Shown: one piece after another, positions 8,825 to 17,907 of the stretch | Layout: each line of letters begins with the position of its first letter | How positions within the stretch are numbered: position 1 is the first letter of the stretch | DNA from: Paeniglutamicibacter terrestris | GTDB lineage: Bacteria; Actinomycetota; Actinomycetes; Actinomycetales; Micrococcaceae | Assembly (NCBI RefSeq): GCF_012271785.1 | Contig: NZ_JAAWVT010000013.1 | Coordinates: 1-64,000, forward strand | Direction of reading: 5' to 3' | DNA: 64,000 bases | Made by a program: the position numbers and the translations under genes | The notes under the pieces: model-generated | Told to the model about the DNA's origin: nothing | Databases searched by the model: none | Seen by the model: the letters and a program-made list of their open reading frames with translations, nothing else

Positions 8825-9484
8825 GTGCGTAAGGTTTTCCAGGCCGATCTGCAACAAATCGGAGAAGAACTCATCGAGATGTCACGTTTGGTGGCTTCGG
8901 CGATGGATCGCGCCTACGAGTCGTTTGCGAATGCGGATATCGAGCTGGCGCAGGAAGTTATCGCCGAGGACGCGAAAATTGATTTCCTGCAGAACCAGCT
9001 GGACGAGCGCGCCATCGACGTCTTGGCGCTCCAGGGCCCGGTGGCCTCGGACCTGCGGATGATCGTCGGTTCGCTGCGCATGAGTGCCTCGCTGGAACGC
9101 ATGGGAGATTTGGCTCGCCACGTCGCCCAGCTGGCTCGCCTGCGCTTCCCGCAGCAGGTCGTTCCCGAATCCATCGCCCCCACCTTCAAGGCCATGGCAG
9201 AGCTCGACATTCAGATCGTCGGCAAGGTCGGTCAGTTGCTGGACACCCGCGATCTGTCACTGGCACGCGAGATCATCGAGCTGAATACCAAGATTGATGA
9301 GCTGCACGCCTCGATCTTCCGCATCGTGGCGGCTCCCGAGTGGACCTACTCCGGACCGACGACAGCCGATGTCACCCTGACCAGCCGCTACCTAGAGCGC
9401 TTTGGCGACCACGGGGTGTCTGTTGCTCGCAAGGTTTCCTACCTGGTGACCGGCGAGTGGGATCCGGATATCTCGCTCTTCTAA
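8825..9484 (+). CDS. phoU: Phosphate signalling regulator PhoU
   Basis: The 219-residue protein has two copies of the PhoU three-helix bundle (about residues 1-105 and 115-219). Metal-binding signatures are visible in each half: MSASLERMGDLARHVA and TSRYLERFGDHGVSVA, the E-R-x-G-D-H type. PhoU damps phosphate signalling by linking the Pst transporter to the SenX3 kinase. The start is GTG at 8825. It is divergent from senX3 across the PHO box. No pst transporter genes are in the window. Confidence 0.95.
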   Translation: MRKVFQADLQQIGEELIEMSRLVASAMDRAYESFANADIELAQEVIAEDAKIDFLQNQLDERAIDVLALQGPVASDLRMIVGSLRMSASLERMGDLARHVAQLARLRFPQQVVPESIAPTFKAMAELDIQIVGKVGQLLDTRDLSLAREIIELNTKIDELHASIFRIVAAPEWTYSGPTTADVTLTSRYLERFGDHGVSVARKVSYLVTGEWDPDISLF

Positions 9485-9503
9485 ACCAATAAAGTTCAGT
9501 ACT

Positions 9504-9541
9504 AAGGAAGCGAGCCCGCCATTCGGCGGGCTCGCTTCCTT
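9504..9541. terminator. Bidirectional terminator after phoU
   Basis: AAGGAAGCGAGCCCGCC and GGCGGGCTCGCTTCCTT form a perfect 17-base stem with an ATTC loop. It lies between the convergent phoU and DUF4193 genes. Confidence 0.9.
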
Positions 9542-9688
9542 GTTAATAGCGTTCTTCGGGTCCACCAAATACACCGAGGCGCCATTTAAACGCCAAACCG
9601 CCACACGTATCTCACCGGTGGCCCAAGGGCCAGCGGGGAATTACGGTGCAGCGGCAGTGTTCGTGGCGCAGGAAGCCGAATCGGCTCC

Positions 9689-9991
9689 TTAGCCCTCGCA
9701 GTCGCGGCAGTAGGCCACGCCATTTGATTCGCGCGCCAGCAGCGTGCGGTGGCGGATCAGGAAGCAGGATCCGCAAAGGAACTCGTCTTCCTTCTGCGGA
9801 ATGACGGTAACCGTCAGTTCCTCGTTCGACAGGTCGGCACCGGCCAGTTCAACACCATCCGAGGTATCTTCCTCGTCTAGGTCCCGAGACACGCTACGTG
9901 CGTCGGGGGCGTTGGCGGACTTTACCGCTTCCAGGGAGGCTTTACGGGCCTCGGCTACGTCGGGCCGGACCTCGTCATAATCAGTTGCCAC
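9689..9991 (-). CDS. DUF4193 family small zinc-ribbon-like protein
   Basis: This 100-residue actinobacterial protein of unknown function starts MATDYDEVRP, the typical DUF4193 N-terminus. The GTG at 9991 is chosen over the ATG at 10000 because AAGGA lies nine bases upstream and because it restores the family start. The middle is acidic (DLDEEDTSDG). The C-terminal third has two CxxC pairs (FLCGSC and YCRDC) that probably bind zinc. In relatives it is often near RNA polymerase or sigma-factor genes, but no such link is visible here. Confidence 0.88.
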   Translation of the reverse strand: MATDYDEVRPDVAEARKASLEAVKSANAPDARSVSRDLDEEDTSDGVELAGADLSNEELTVTVIPQKEDEFLCGSCFLIRHRTLLARESNGVAYCRDCEG

Positions 9992-10244
9992 GAAATGCAA
10001 TCCTTACGTGATTCAGGGGTACGTCGAGACGACACAGTACAGCATGAACCCGAGTGCGCAAGTGCCAGCGGCTGTTTTTACGCCTCTCGCGCACAGATTG
10101 TGACAAGGCATACCTTTTGGCCCCACTTCTTCGTACTTCATCCATGGCCCACGGCACAGTGCGCGCGTCGCCTCAATGAAGCCCAAAAGCCCTGCTGAGT
10201 TAGTCCGCGGGCAGTGCCCGGAGCACGAGGTGCTTAACGCAAAA
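9992..10244. other. Intergenic region between DUF4193 and the gpmA terminator
   Basis: It contains the minus-strand AAGGA ribosome site of the DUF4193 gene. I see no convincing coding sequence and no operator. Confidence 0.4.
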
Positions 10245-10297
10245 GGGGCCCTGCCCCAGCACCGCCACAAAATAGTGGAGTGCCGGCGCAGGGCCCC
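10245..10297 (-). terminator. Terminator downstream of gpmA
   Basis: GGGGCCCTGC and GCAGGGCCCC form the stem. On the minus strand the hairpin is followed by TTTTGCGTT, about 50 bases past the gpmA stop. Confidence 0.75.
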
Positions 10298-10347
10298 GAT
10301 AGCTGCCCCGTGGATAGTGATTTCGGAGCGAGGTAAGAACCGGTGGC

Positions 10348-11091
10348 TTAGCGGCCCTGGTTGGCCACGGCCTTGATGGCGTCGGCGGCTGCGTCCGCAT
10401 CAAGGTACTGTCCTCCGCGGGTGACCGGGGTGAAGTCCTCATTCAATTCGTAGACCAGCGGGATGCCGGTGGGGATGTTCAGCGACGCGATGTCCTCGTC
10501 GCTGATGCCATCGAGGTGCTTAACCAGTGCGCGCAGCGAGTTGCCGTGCGCGGTGACCAGTACCGTCTTGCTGGCGACTAGGTCGGGCTTGATCTCATTT
10601 TCCCAGTACGGGAGCATGCGATCCAGAACATCCTTGAGGCATTCGGTGCGCGGGGCAGCATCACCGAGATCCGCGTACCGCGGATCGTTGATCTGGCTGA
10701 ACTCCGAGTCATCATTCAGCGCCGGCGGCGGGGTGTCGTAGCTACGACGCCATTCCATAAACTGCTCCTCGCCGTATTCGGCCAGGGTTGCCGCCTTGTC
10801 CTTGCCCTGCAGCGCACCGTAGTGGCGCTCGTTCAGGCGCCAGTTGCGCTTGACCGGGATCCAGGACAAGTCGGCCGACTCGAGGGCCAGGTTGGCGGTG
10901 ATGATGGCGCGCTTGAGCAACGAGGTGTGCAGGACGGCCGGGACCAGTCCTGCCTCGGTGAGCAGCTGGCCTCCGCGGGTAGCTTCGGCACGGCCTTTCT
11001 CGGTGAGCGATACGTCGTACCAACCGGTGAACAGGTTCTTTTCGTTCCACTCGCTTTGCCCGTGGCGCAGCAGGATCAGGGTGTAAGTCAT
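10348..11091 (-). CDS. gpmA: 2,3-bisphosphoglycerate-dependent phosphoglycerate mutase
   Basis: This glycolytic/gluconeogenic enzyme interconverts 3- and 2-phosphoglycerate in the cytoplasm. The 247-residue product has the RHG phosphohistidine motif ([12 protein letters not shown]), the NLFTGW substrate segment, RHYGALQG and the second catalytic histidine in [13 protein letters not shown]. The length matches the dPGM family. The start is the ATG at 11091 ([11 protein letters not shown]); an in-frame ATG three codons upstream (11100) is the alternative. Confidence 0.96.
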   Translation of the reverse strand: MTYTLILLRHGQSEWNEKNLFTGWYDVSLTEKGRAEATRGGQLLTEAGLVPAVLHTSLLKRAIITANLALESADLSWIPVKRNWRLNERHYGALQGKDKAATLAEYGEEQFMEWRRSYDTPPPALNDDSEFSQINDPRYADLGDAAPRTECLKDVLDRMLPYWENEIKPDLVASKTVLVTAHGNSLRALVKHLDGISDEDIASLNIPTGIPLVYELNEDFTPVTRGGQYLDADAAADAIKAVANQGR

Positions 11092-11177
11092 AGTTCCCAT
11101 TCTAGGACGCGTGAAGTGCCTTACTTTATTCCGTGACGTGTTCCCGGCGCGGTGCGCGACACTTTAGGCTTGAAGCA

Positions 11178-12035
11178 ATGGTTCAGAAAGCGACTCGGCT
11201 TGGCGGACGGTCCCGGACCGGTCGCCCCCTGGGTAATACCACCCGCGGAACCACGAACCCCAATCGCATGCGCCGCGTTGACCGCTGGTTAACCGGACCC
11301 CAGGGTTGGCGCCTACGCCCCGCGGTCACCGGTGCCCCGCCCATCGCCGTGGATCTTGGCTACGGGGCATCCCCGAGAACCGCTGTTGAATTCTTCGAGC
11401 GCATTCGCGCCGTGTCACCGTCTGCACGTGTTGTCGGCATCGAGATTGAACCCGAACGGGTGGCCCGCGGTGTGGCTCTTGAACTCGAGGGCCTGGACTT
11501 TATGCTCGGTGGCTTCGAAATCCCCGTTGCTGCTCAGGTGAGCGTGATCCGCGCCTTTAATGTGCTGCGGCAGTATGACGAGGCGGATGTGCCGGGCATC
11601 TGGGACACCATGGCCTCGCGCCTCACCACCACCGGTGTGCTGATCGAGGGCACCTGCGATGAGATCGGCCGGCGCAGCAGCTGGGTGGCGGTGACCAAGG
11701 ACGGCCCCCAAACACTGAGCATCTCACTGCGCTTTGGCGCCTTCGAGCTGCCCTCCGATGTGGCGGAGCGGCTGCCCAAGGCACTGATCCACCGCAACAT
11801 CACCGGGGAACGCATTCACGAATTTCTTGGTGCCGCCGATGCCGCCTGGTTAACCGCGTCCCCACTGGCCACCTTCGGAAACAGCCAACGCTTTGTGGCC
11901 ATGTGTCGCGCCCTTCGTGAAGACGGCTGGCCCATCTGCGATTCGGCAGCACGCTGGCGCTTGGGCGAAATGACGGTTTTATGGGACGCCGTGGCACCGC
12001 GCAGCGGAGCCTTAGCCCGCGTCGAAGAGAACTAG
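11178..12035 (+). CDS. Class I SAM-dependent methyltransferase-like protein
   Basis: The 285-residue protein has a Rossmann-like motif I (IAVDLGYGASPRTAVEFF, about residues 56-73), an acidic motif II (RVVGIEIEPERV) and a later FNVLRQYDE segment, the general layout of SAM methyltransferases. The N-terminal ~35 residues are basic. The substrate cannot be inferred. The ATG at 11178 is preferred to 11133 because the extra N-terminus looks non-coding. It is divergent from gpmA. Confidence 0.78.
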   Translation: MVQKATRLGGRSRTGRPLGNTTRGTTNPNRMRRVDRWLTGPQGWRLRPAVTGAPPIAVDLGYGASPRTAVEFFERIRAVSPSARVVGIEIEPERVARGVALELEGLDFMLGGFEIPVAAQVSVIRAFNVLRQYDEADVPGIWDTMASRLTTTGVLIEGTCDEIGRRSSWVAVTKDGPQTLSISLRFGAFELPSDVAERLPKALIHRNITGERIHEFLGAADAAWLTASPLATFGNSQRFVAMCRALREDGWPICDSAARWRLGEMTVLWDAVAPRSGALARVEEN

Positions 12036-12101
12036 CCAGCAACGGATTTATCCGTACCTACAAGTGGTACAGAAGAGCTCGTGTCGATAGATAATTGAGC
12101 C

Positions 12102-12569
12102 ATGGTCCTTGGTGCTGCACGAAGCGGAAAGCAAATGCTGATGCTGCTGTGCGTGATCGTGTTGTTGGTGCTGGTATCGCTGGTTGTTGTCTTGACCCGT
12201 GGCGCGTCGAAGCCGCTTGATGTGCACAGTCCTGCCGGGGTGGTTCAGGGGTATGTCACCGCCGTGGTGAACGGCGACGAGGACACCGCACGCAAATTTC
12301 TCACCGACGTAGACGACAAACGCTGCGACGGGTATGAATCGGTGGCCCCCGAGCGGAACATCAGGGTTGCCCTGGTGCGCACCACCCAGCACGAAGCCAC
12401 CGCCGACGTGGTAGTTTCCATTTCCTACAGCAACGTCTCGGGACCCTTCGGCAGCCCCGAATACGCTAACGAGGAATCCTTCGAGTTAGACCGGGTTGCT
12501 GGCACTTGGCGCATCTCCAGTGCGCCGTGGCCCCTGCTGGTCTGTGCAGATGAGGGGTTCAAACCATGA
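12102..12569 (+). CDS. Small single-pass membrane protein, possible NTF2-like extracellular domain
   Basis: The 155-residue protein has a basic start and one hydrophobic helix (about residues 12-33), followed by an extracytoplasmic domain. The segment SPAGVVQGYVTAVVNGDEDTA resembles the first helix of NTF2-like or DUF4878-type domains, and two cysteines (CDGY and VCAD) could pair outside the cell. The stop overlaps the start of the next gene (ATGA), so it is coupled to the polytopic protein. The function is unknown. Confidence 0.75.
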   Translation: MVLGAARSGKQMLMLLCVIVLLVLVSLVVVLTRGASKPLDVHSPAGVVQGYVTAVVNGDEDTARKFLTDVDDKRCDGYESVAPERNIRVALVRTTQHEATADVVVSISYSNVSGPFGSPEYANEESFELDRVAGTWRISSAPWPLLVCADEGFKP

Positions 12570-14239
12570 GCGCCGACCGTGAAACGGGCATCCGGCCGGT
12601 GGCTCCAGCCTTAGGCACACTGCGGCGCATCATCTTGTACATCTTGCTCTTTGCTCTTCTCTCCATCACCGCCTCCGGCGTTGGCTCGCTCTTGGGCTGG
12701 GCGTTTACCGCCGGCGATGTGCTGGTTGCCGCGGACTCTTCCTCGCTGGCGCTTGCACTAGCGCTGACCTTGGTGGGCGGCCCGCTGGGCGCCGTAGCCT
12801 TCTGGGCCAGTTGGCGACTGCTGCGCTCTCCGGCGGAACGGCGCTCCACGGCGTGGGGGGTTTACTTCTCCGCCATGTACATCACCTCGCTGATCACCGC
12901 CTCCAGTTTCATCCTCGGTGGATTGGCCCACTGGATCGGCGGGGACACCGGATCCGTCAAAACCTCGCTGGGGCAGGGGCTGGGTTGGGCAGCGGTGTGG
13001 TGCTGGCACCGGTGGATGCTGGTCCACAGCACGCGCGGGCCGGTGGCCCTGGCCACGGTGCCCACGCTCCTCGGTTGGGCGTTCGGGCTGGTTCTTGGCC
13101 TTGGGGCCGCCAGCAACGCCTTGGGGTTGCTCTTTGACCGAGCCCTGGGGGCGCAAGAGGATCTGGCGGTCGTTGGGAGCCCCTGGTGGCGCGGCGCCCT
13201 AGGACTGTTGGTTTGGGCCGTTGGCGGAGCGGTGATCTGGTGGTGGCATTGGTTCCGCTCTGGGGCCAGCACGCTGCACACCACTCTGGCCGGGGTAGCG
13301 GTGGTGTCCCTGGGGGTGGGGGTCTCAAGCATCTTGGCCCTGGGCGGCGTGGGGATCGTGCTTTTTGTGCTGCTGCGGTTGGGGCTGGATCGCAGCGATC
13401 CGCTGCCCATCGTGTTGGATCCTGCCCCCGAGGCGCTGGCTGCGGGTTTACTGGGGCTGCTCTCCTGGCTCTACCACGCAAGGATCGTGAGTAACCGGCC
13501 GGCACCTCTTCCGGCAGCCGCAGGACTCGCCATTTCCGGAGTCACCCTGATCGCGTGGGCTTCCGGTCTAGGCGTGGTGGTGAATGCGGGTCTGTCCACG
13601 GCCACCACCCGTTTGGGTGGCACCGATTCGTTGCAGCTGCTCTTGGCTGGACTCAGTTCGTTGGCCGTGGGCGCTCCGTTGTGGTGGTTCTCCTGGCGTT
13701 CGGCCCGGTCCTTTGACCAGCAAGGTCGGCGCATCTATCTAGTTCTGGTCTTTGGAATCAGCGCGGTGGTATCCCTGGTGACGCTGCTAGTGATCGGCTT
13801 CCGGCTCTTTGAGTTCATCTTGGGAGATACGAGTACATCGGGACTGCTTGAGCGCGTCAGGGCGCCGTTGGGTCTGTTGGTCGCCACTGCACTGGTGGCC
13901 GGCTACCACTTTGTACTGTGGCGCCATGCCCGTGAGCTCACCGAGCACGCCGAAGCACCGGGCGTCCCGGGGAGCAGACCCAAGCTCGGTCTCGCCGAGG
14001 TGGTGCTAGTGGCCGGTGCCGATGCCCCGGATCTCGCCGCGGTGATCCGGGCGCACACCGGCGCCCGTGTCACGGTGTTGCTGCGCCAGGAGCCGGCCGG
14101 TACGACGCTCTCCGTGGAGCAGGTCCTCCAGAGCCTGCGCGGCCACGGTGCGCGGCGGATCCTGCTGCTGGTGGGTCCGGGAGACCGGCTGGAGGTCACC
14201 GCGCTGGCCAATGACTTGCCGATGATCGGTTCCGGGTAA
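12566..14239 (+). CDS. DUF5671-type polytopic membrane protein
   Basis: The 557-residue integral membrane protein has roughly a dozen or more hydrophobic helices. Four related modules, each opening with a basic/aromatic segment before a pair of helices, recur: LRRIILYILLFALL near 19, WGVYFSAMYITSLI near 97, TLHTTLAGVAVVSLG near 238 and RRIYLVLVFGISAVV near 390. This fits tandem DUF5671 domains. A soluble tail of about 90 residues follows the last helix. It is translationally coupled to the preceding small membrane protein. The biochemical role is unknown. Confidence 0.78.
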   Translation: MSADRETGIRPVAPALGTLRRIILYILLFALLSITASGVGSLLGWAFTAGDVLVAADSSSLALALALTLVGGPLGAVAFWASWRLLRSPAERRSTAWGVYFSAMYITSLITASSFILGGLAHWIGGDTGSVKTSLGQGLGWAAVWCWHRWMLVHSTRGPVALATVPTLLGWAFGLVLGLGAASNALGLLFDRALGAQEDLAVVGSPWWRGALGLLVWAVGGAVIWWWHWFRSGASTLHTTLAGVAVVSLGVGVSSILALGGVGIVLFVLLRLGLDRSDPLPIVLDPAPEALAAGLLGLLSWLYHARIVSNRPAPLPAAAGLAISGVTLIAWASGLGVVVNAGLSTATTRLGGTDSLQLLLAGLSSLAVGAPLWWFSWRSARSFDQQGRRIYLVLVFGISAVVSLVTLLVIGFRLFEFILGDTSTSGLLERVRAPLGLLVATALVAGYHFVLWRHARELTEHAEAPGVPGSRPKLGLAEVVLVAGADAPDLAAVIRAHTGARVTVLLRQEPAGTTLSVEQVLQSLRGHGARRILLLVGPGDRLEVTALANDLPMIGSG

Positions 14240-14377
14240 AAATTCTCGGTAGCGTAACGCTGTGTGAGCGCCACACCTAGCGCGGCGTCCCCCACTTCGA
14301 TTCGCCGGTGTCCACGCCGATCAACGGCGTGGGCAGGTGGCCGTGGCGGGATTCTCCTGCAGCGGAAATGAGGCACA

Positions 14378-14422
14378 AAAAGGGCGCGATGCCGCGACAA
14401 ATCCGCAGTATCGCACCCCTTT
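14378..14422 (-). terminator. Terminator downstream of the DUF2516 gene
   Basis: AAAGGG-GCGAT pairs imperfectly with ATCGC-CCC-TTT. On the minus strand a TTTTTG run follows. The preceding 14240-14377 stretch holds no gene that I can support. Confidence 0.7.
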
Positions 14423-14458
14423 GAAGCTATTGCGCGGGCGCTTAGCCCCACGGTAGCC

Positions 14459-14764
14459 CTAGTACGGGTAGTAGCCACCCTTGCCGGAAACTGCCGGCTT
14501 CACGTCCGCCAGATACACGCAGGCAATGCAGGCACCGATGAGCTGGAACATTCCGCCGCCGCCGCCCGAGAACAACGAAAGCAGGCAGACCAAGGTGGCT
14601 GCGGCGCTCATGCCCATCCAGAACTGCTTGGTGCGCTTGTTTTCGCGCTGGAAGTTGGCTGCCGGACGCCGCACCGCGTCAGCCAGCGCCATAACGGCCA
14701 GCACCACGGCAACTACACCGAGCGCAAGCATGAGGTAACGGTCGAACATGTGGGCATAAATCAT
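14459..14764 (-). CDS. DUF2516 family membrane protein
   Basis: The 101-residue actinobacterial membrane protein has hydrophobic helices at about 11-29 (LMLALGVVAVVLAVMAL), 49-65 and 72-87, with a basic cytoplasmic loop NKRTKQFWMGM. The family signature YLADVKPAV is near the C-terminus, which ends in an aromatic GGYYPY. The function is unknown. It lies immediately downstream of the trans-sulfuration enzyme gene on the opposite side of a short gap. Confidence 0.88.
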   Translation of the reverse strand: MIYAHMFDRYLMLALGVVAVVLAVMALADAVRRPAANFQRENKRTKQFWMGMSAAATLVCLLSLFSGGGGGMFQLIGACIACVYLADVKPAVSGKGGYYPY

Positions 14765-14773
14765 GGTTCTAGC

Positions 14774-15919
14774 CTAGCGGGAATCGCTCAGCGCCGCTTC
14801 AAGATCGGCATACAAGTCCTCCACATTTTCGATGCCGACGCTCAGCCGCACCAAATTTTCGGGCACGGTGCCTGGTTCCCCCGGATGACGCCGACGCCTC
14901 TCGGCCAGGGATTCGACCCCACCCAGCGACGTGGCGGGGGTCCACAGCTGCAGCGCAGCAAGCATCCGATCGGCAGCCTCCGGGCCGGCGGCGATCTCGA
15001 TGCCGATGATCGCGCCAAAACCATCAAGCTGTTCCGCAGCCCGGGCGTACCCCGGGTCCTGCGGCAGGCCCGGGTAACGCACCAGTGAAATGGCAGGGTG
15101 CTCGGCCAGACGCCGCGCCAGTTCCCCGGCGTTCGCCTCGGCCTTATCCAGACGCAGGGCCATGGTGCGGATGCCACGCAACGTCAGCCAAGCCTCAAAG
15201 GGCCCGGGGATCGCACCGTGCAGGGTCCGCATGGAGTGCAGACGGGCGTGTAGTTCCGGGTTGCGCGTCACCACGGCACCGAGGACCACATCCGAGTGTC
15301 CACCCATGTACTTGGTAGCGGAATGCACCACGACGTCCGCACCTTGCTGCAGTGGGCGTTGGCGCAGCGGCGTGGAGAAGGTGTTATCCACTACCGTCAG
15401 GACTCCGGCTTCCTTGGCCGCTTTCAGCAATACCGGCAAATCGGCGACCTCAAGCATCGGGTTGGTGGGTGACTCCAGCCAGGCCATATCGGCACCCACC
15501 AGGGCTGCGAGCACCGCATTGGTGTCGGCAAGATCCACCCGGCGAACACTTAAGCCCAGCGTGACTTCAAGTTCGGCGACTAGGGCCAGTGATCCGTTGT
15601 AAGCGTGAGAGGGGATCACGATGGTGTTCCCGGGTGCCAGCAGCGACAGGCCCGCGGCCACCGCCGCCATGCCCGAGGCATAAGCCAGGGCCGGCAGATC
15701 ACAGTCCTCGAGCGTGGCAATCATTTCTTCCAGCGGATCCCAGGTGGGATTCGTGAATCGCCCGTACACCTTTTCTCCCGCGCCGGGCACACCCAGCGAA
15801 TAGAACGTGGAGGAAAGCACGATGGGCGGGTTCACTGGCTGGTCAACGGCATGCGGCGGGCGCCCGGCGGACACCACAACGGTGTCCGGGGCCAGCGGCG
15901 CGAAATCAGGACGGGTCAT
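14774..15919 (-). CDS. PLP-dependent trans-sulfuration enzyme (cystathionine gamma-synthase/lyase family)
   Basis: This 381-residue Cys/Met metabolism enzyme should make or cleave cystathionine or related thioethers. Family marks are VYGRFTNPTWDPLE, ASGMAAVAA (cofactor phosphate loop), VVDNTFSTPL with the PLP-binding Asp, and the PLP Lys in HSATKYMGGHSDVVLG. The SLGGVESL segment is also typical. Sequence alone does not separate synthase from lyase. The ATG at 15919 is favoured over 15985 because GGGAAGG lies upstream and MTRPDFAPL is family-like. No Met-pathway partner is adjacent. Confidence 0.9.
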   Translation of the reverse strand: MTRPDFAPLAPDTVVVSAGRPPHAVDQPVNPPIVLSSTFYSLGVPGAGEKVYGRFTNPTWDPLEEMIATLEDCDLPALAYASGMAAVAAGLSLLAPGNTIVIPSHAYNGSLALVAELEVTLGLSVRRVDLADTNAVLAALVGADMAWLESPTNPMLEVADLPVLLKAAKEAGVLTVVDNTFSTPLRQRPLQQGADVVVHSATKYMGGHSDVVLGAVVTRNPELHARLHSMRTLHGAIPGPFEAWLTLRGIRTMALRLDKAEANAGELARRLAEHPAISLVRYPGLPQDPGYARAAEQLDGFGAIIGIEIAAGPEAADRMLAALQLWTPATSLGGVESLAERRRRHPGEPGTVPENLVRLSVGIENVEDLYADLEAALSDSR

Positions 15920-16035
15920 GATTTTTAGATTACCTTCCCACCCCCGTTGCTCCCACTCTGATGACGTGGGTTTCGAGCGGATCACCGTCGCTTGCCTGTC
16001 TCGATGCGAGCCGTGGGGAAGATAGGCTGGTAGGT

Positions 16036-16710
16036 GTGAATGACGCGCAGCAGAACCTTCAGCACACCGGCCGCTTCATAGTCTTTGAAGGTGGTGACGG
16101 TGCCGGCAAATCGACGCAGGCGGCACTGCTTGCCAAGGCGCTGCGCGAACGCGGTCATACGGTGCTGCACACCCGGGAACCAGGTGGCACCCCCATCGGG
16201 GAGAAATTGCGTTCGCTGGTTCTTGACCATGGGCAGGGCACTGTTGATGCGCGCACCGAGGCACTGATGTACGCGGCGGCCCGTGCCGCTCACGTCGAAC
16301 AGGTCATCCGCCCCGCCCTGGCCGCCGGCACCATGGTGATCTGCGACAGATTCATCGATTCATCCCTGGCGTATCAGGGCATTGGCCGGGAACTCGGCGA
16401 AGATGCCGTGCGAGCCATCAACGAATTTGCCACCGGCGGGCTGCTGCCGGACCTCACGGTGCTCTTGGATGTCTCCCCCGCCGCCGGACGTTCGCGACGC
16501 ATCGTTGACGCGGACGGACAGTCGGTGAGCGAAGATCGTCTGGAATCCGAACCGGATTCCTTCCACTTACTGATCCGCGACGCCTTTGTACACTTTGCTA
16601 CCCGGGAACCAGCGCGCTATCTGGTCCTTGATGCCACCACCGGCATCACGGAGCTAGCCGAAGCGATCTTTGGCACCGTGTCGAATCTACTAAACGGGCC
16701 AAGGTCCTAA
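16036..16710 (+). CDS. tmk: Thymidylate kinase
   Basis: This enzyme phosphorylates dTMP to dTDP. The 224-residue product has the P-loop FEGGDGAGKST, the dTMP site TREPGGTPIGE, and DRFIDSSLAYQG. The GTG at 16036 is the chosen start, with a weak AGG-type site. The upstream in-frame extension to 15961 reads as non-coding. holB begins two bases after the stop, the standard tmk-holB pair. Confidence 0.95.
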   Translation: MNDAQQNLQHTGRFIVFEGGDGAGKSTQAALLAKALRERGHTVLHTREPGGTPIGEKLRSLVLDHGQGTVDARTEALMYAAARAAHVEQVIRPALAAGTMVICDRFIDSSLAYQGIGRELGEDAVRAINEFATGGLLPDLTVLLDVSPAAGRSRRIVDADGQSVSEDRLESEPDSFHLLIRDAFVHFATREPARYLVLDATTGITELAEAIFGTVSNLLNGPRS

Positions 16711-16712
16711 CC

Positions 16713-17861
16713 GTGGATGTCTGGGAGGACCTGCCCGGTCAGGAAAAGGCCATCACCGCGCTACGCCGAGCCGTGGCCGAGGGTGCCCCGGCACATGCTT
16801 GGTTGTTCACCGGTCCGCCGGGCTCCGGGCGCTCCAACGCCGCGCGGGCCTTTGCCGCCGCACTGCAATGCCAACTCACCGATCCGGAAAAGCGTGGCTG
16901 CGGTGTCTGCAAGGCCTGTGTGACGGTCCTGGCCGGAACCCACCCGGATGTAGCGCTGATCGCCACGGAGAAGGTCAATTACCAGATTGATGACGTTCGT
17001 GAGCTAATCACCAAGGCGCAAGACCGGCCTTCCACCGCGCCCTGGCGAGTCATCATCGTGGAGGATGCCGACCGGATGACCGAGCGCACCACCAACGTGC
17101 TGCTCAAATCCATTGAGGAGCCACCTCCTCACACGGTGTGGATCCTGTGTGCGCCATCCCCCGCCGACGTCTTGGTGACCATTCGCTCGCGCTGCCGTTC
17201 TGTGTCCCTGGCCGTGCCCACCCGCGAATCGGTGGCCGCGCTGCTGGTGCGCCGCGACGGGCTTTCGGCGGAACAGGCCGAATTTGCCGCACGCATCTCC
17301 CAATCTCATATTGGCATTGCTCGGCGGCTGGCCCGCGATGCCGAGGCGCGCCGTCGCCGCGACACCACGGTGCGGCTACCACTGCGCATCCGCTCGGTCT
17401 CCGATGCGGTGATGGCCGCCGCCGAACTGGTGGAACTCTCCACCGCCGAGGCCACAGCGTCGGCCGCCGAGCGCGCCGAGGCCGAGTCGGCCGCCCTGCG
17501 CACATCGCTGGGCCTGGATGCCGAGTCCCCGGTGCCACCCCAACAACGCAGCGCGTTCAAGGCACTCGAGGAAAATGCGAAGCGCCGAGCCCGGCGCGCC
17601 ACCCACGATGCGTTGGATCGTTCGCTGATCGATCTGACCACGTTCTTCCGCGATGTGTTGCTGCTGCAGCTCAAGAGCGGTAGCGAGCTGGTCAACGACT
17701 ACCTCGCCGATCCGCTGCACGCCTACGCCAACGCCTCGCACCCGGAGGCGACGATCGCGAAGATCGATGCCATCGCCGAGGCCCGGGCGCGCATCGGAGC
17801 CAATGTGGCTCCACTGTTGGCCATGGAGGCCATGATGGTCTCGCTGCGTCCCGCCGCCTAA
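16713..17861 (+). CDS. holB: DNA polymerase III delta-prime subunit
   Basis: This clamp-loader subunit opens the beta sliding clamp together with DnaX and delta. The 382-residue AAA+ protein has TGPPGSGRSNAA in place of a canonical Walker A (Arg instead of Lys), as expected for non-hydrolysing delta-prime. A zinc module C-x8-C-x2-C-x2-C lies around residues 52-68, and the SRC arginine-finger motif is in IRSRCRS. An Ala/Glu-rich helical stretch (about 245-270) precedes the C-terminal collar domain. It starts at GTG and is coupled to tmk. Confidence 0.94.
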   Translation: MDVWEDLPGQEKAITALRRAVAEGAPAHAWLFTGPPGSGRSNAARAFAAALQCQLTDPEKRGCGVCKACVTVLAGTHPDVALIATEKVNYQIDDVRELITKAQDRPSTAPWRVIIVEDADRMTERTTNVLLKSIEEPPPHTVWILCAPSPADVLVTIRSRCRSVSLAVPTRESVAALLVRRDGLSAEQAEFAARISQSHIGIARRLARDAEARRRRDTTVRLPLRIRSVSDAVMAAAELVELSTAEATASAAERAEAESAALRTSLGLDAESPVPPQQRSAFKALEENAKRRARRATHDALDRSLIDLTTFFRDVLLLQLKSGSELVNDYLADPLHAYANASHPEATIAKIDAIAEARARIGANVAPLLAMEAMMVSLRPAA

Positions 17862-17907
17862 GGCGTTTATCCACCCACTCGGACCATCCAAGGAGTACCA
17901 GCACCGT

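Noticed and set aside
10013-10270. A short minus-strand frame between DUF4193 and gpmA
   Set aside because: It overlaps the gpmA terminator and its composition (Cys, Trp, Arg) is not protein-like.
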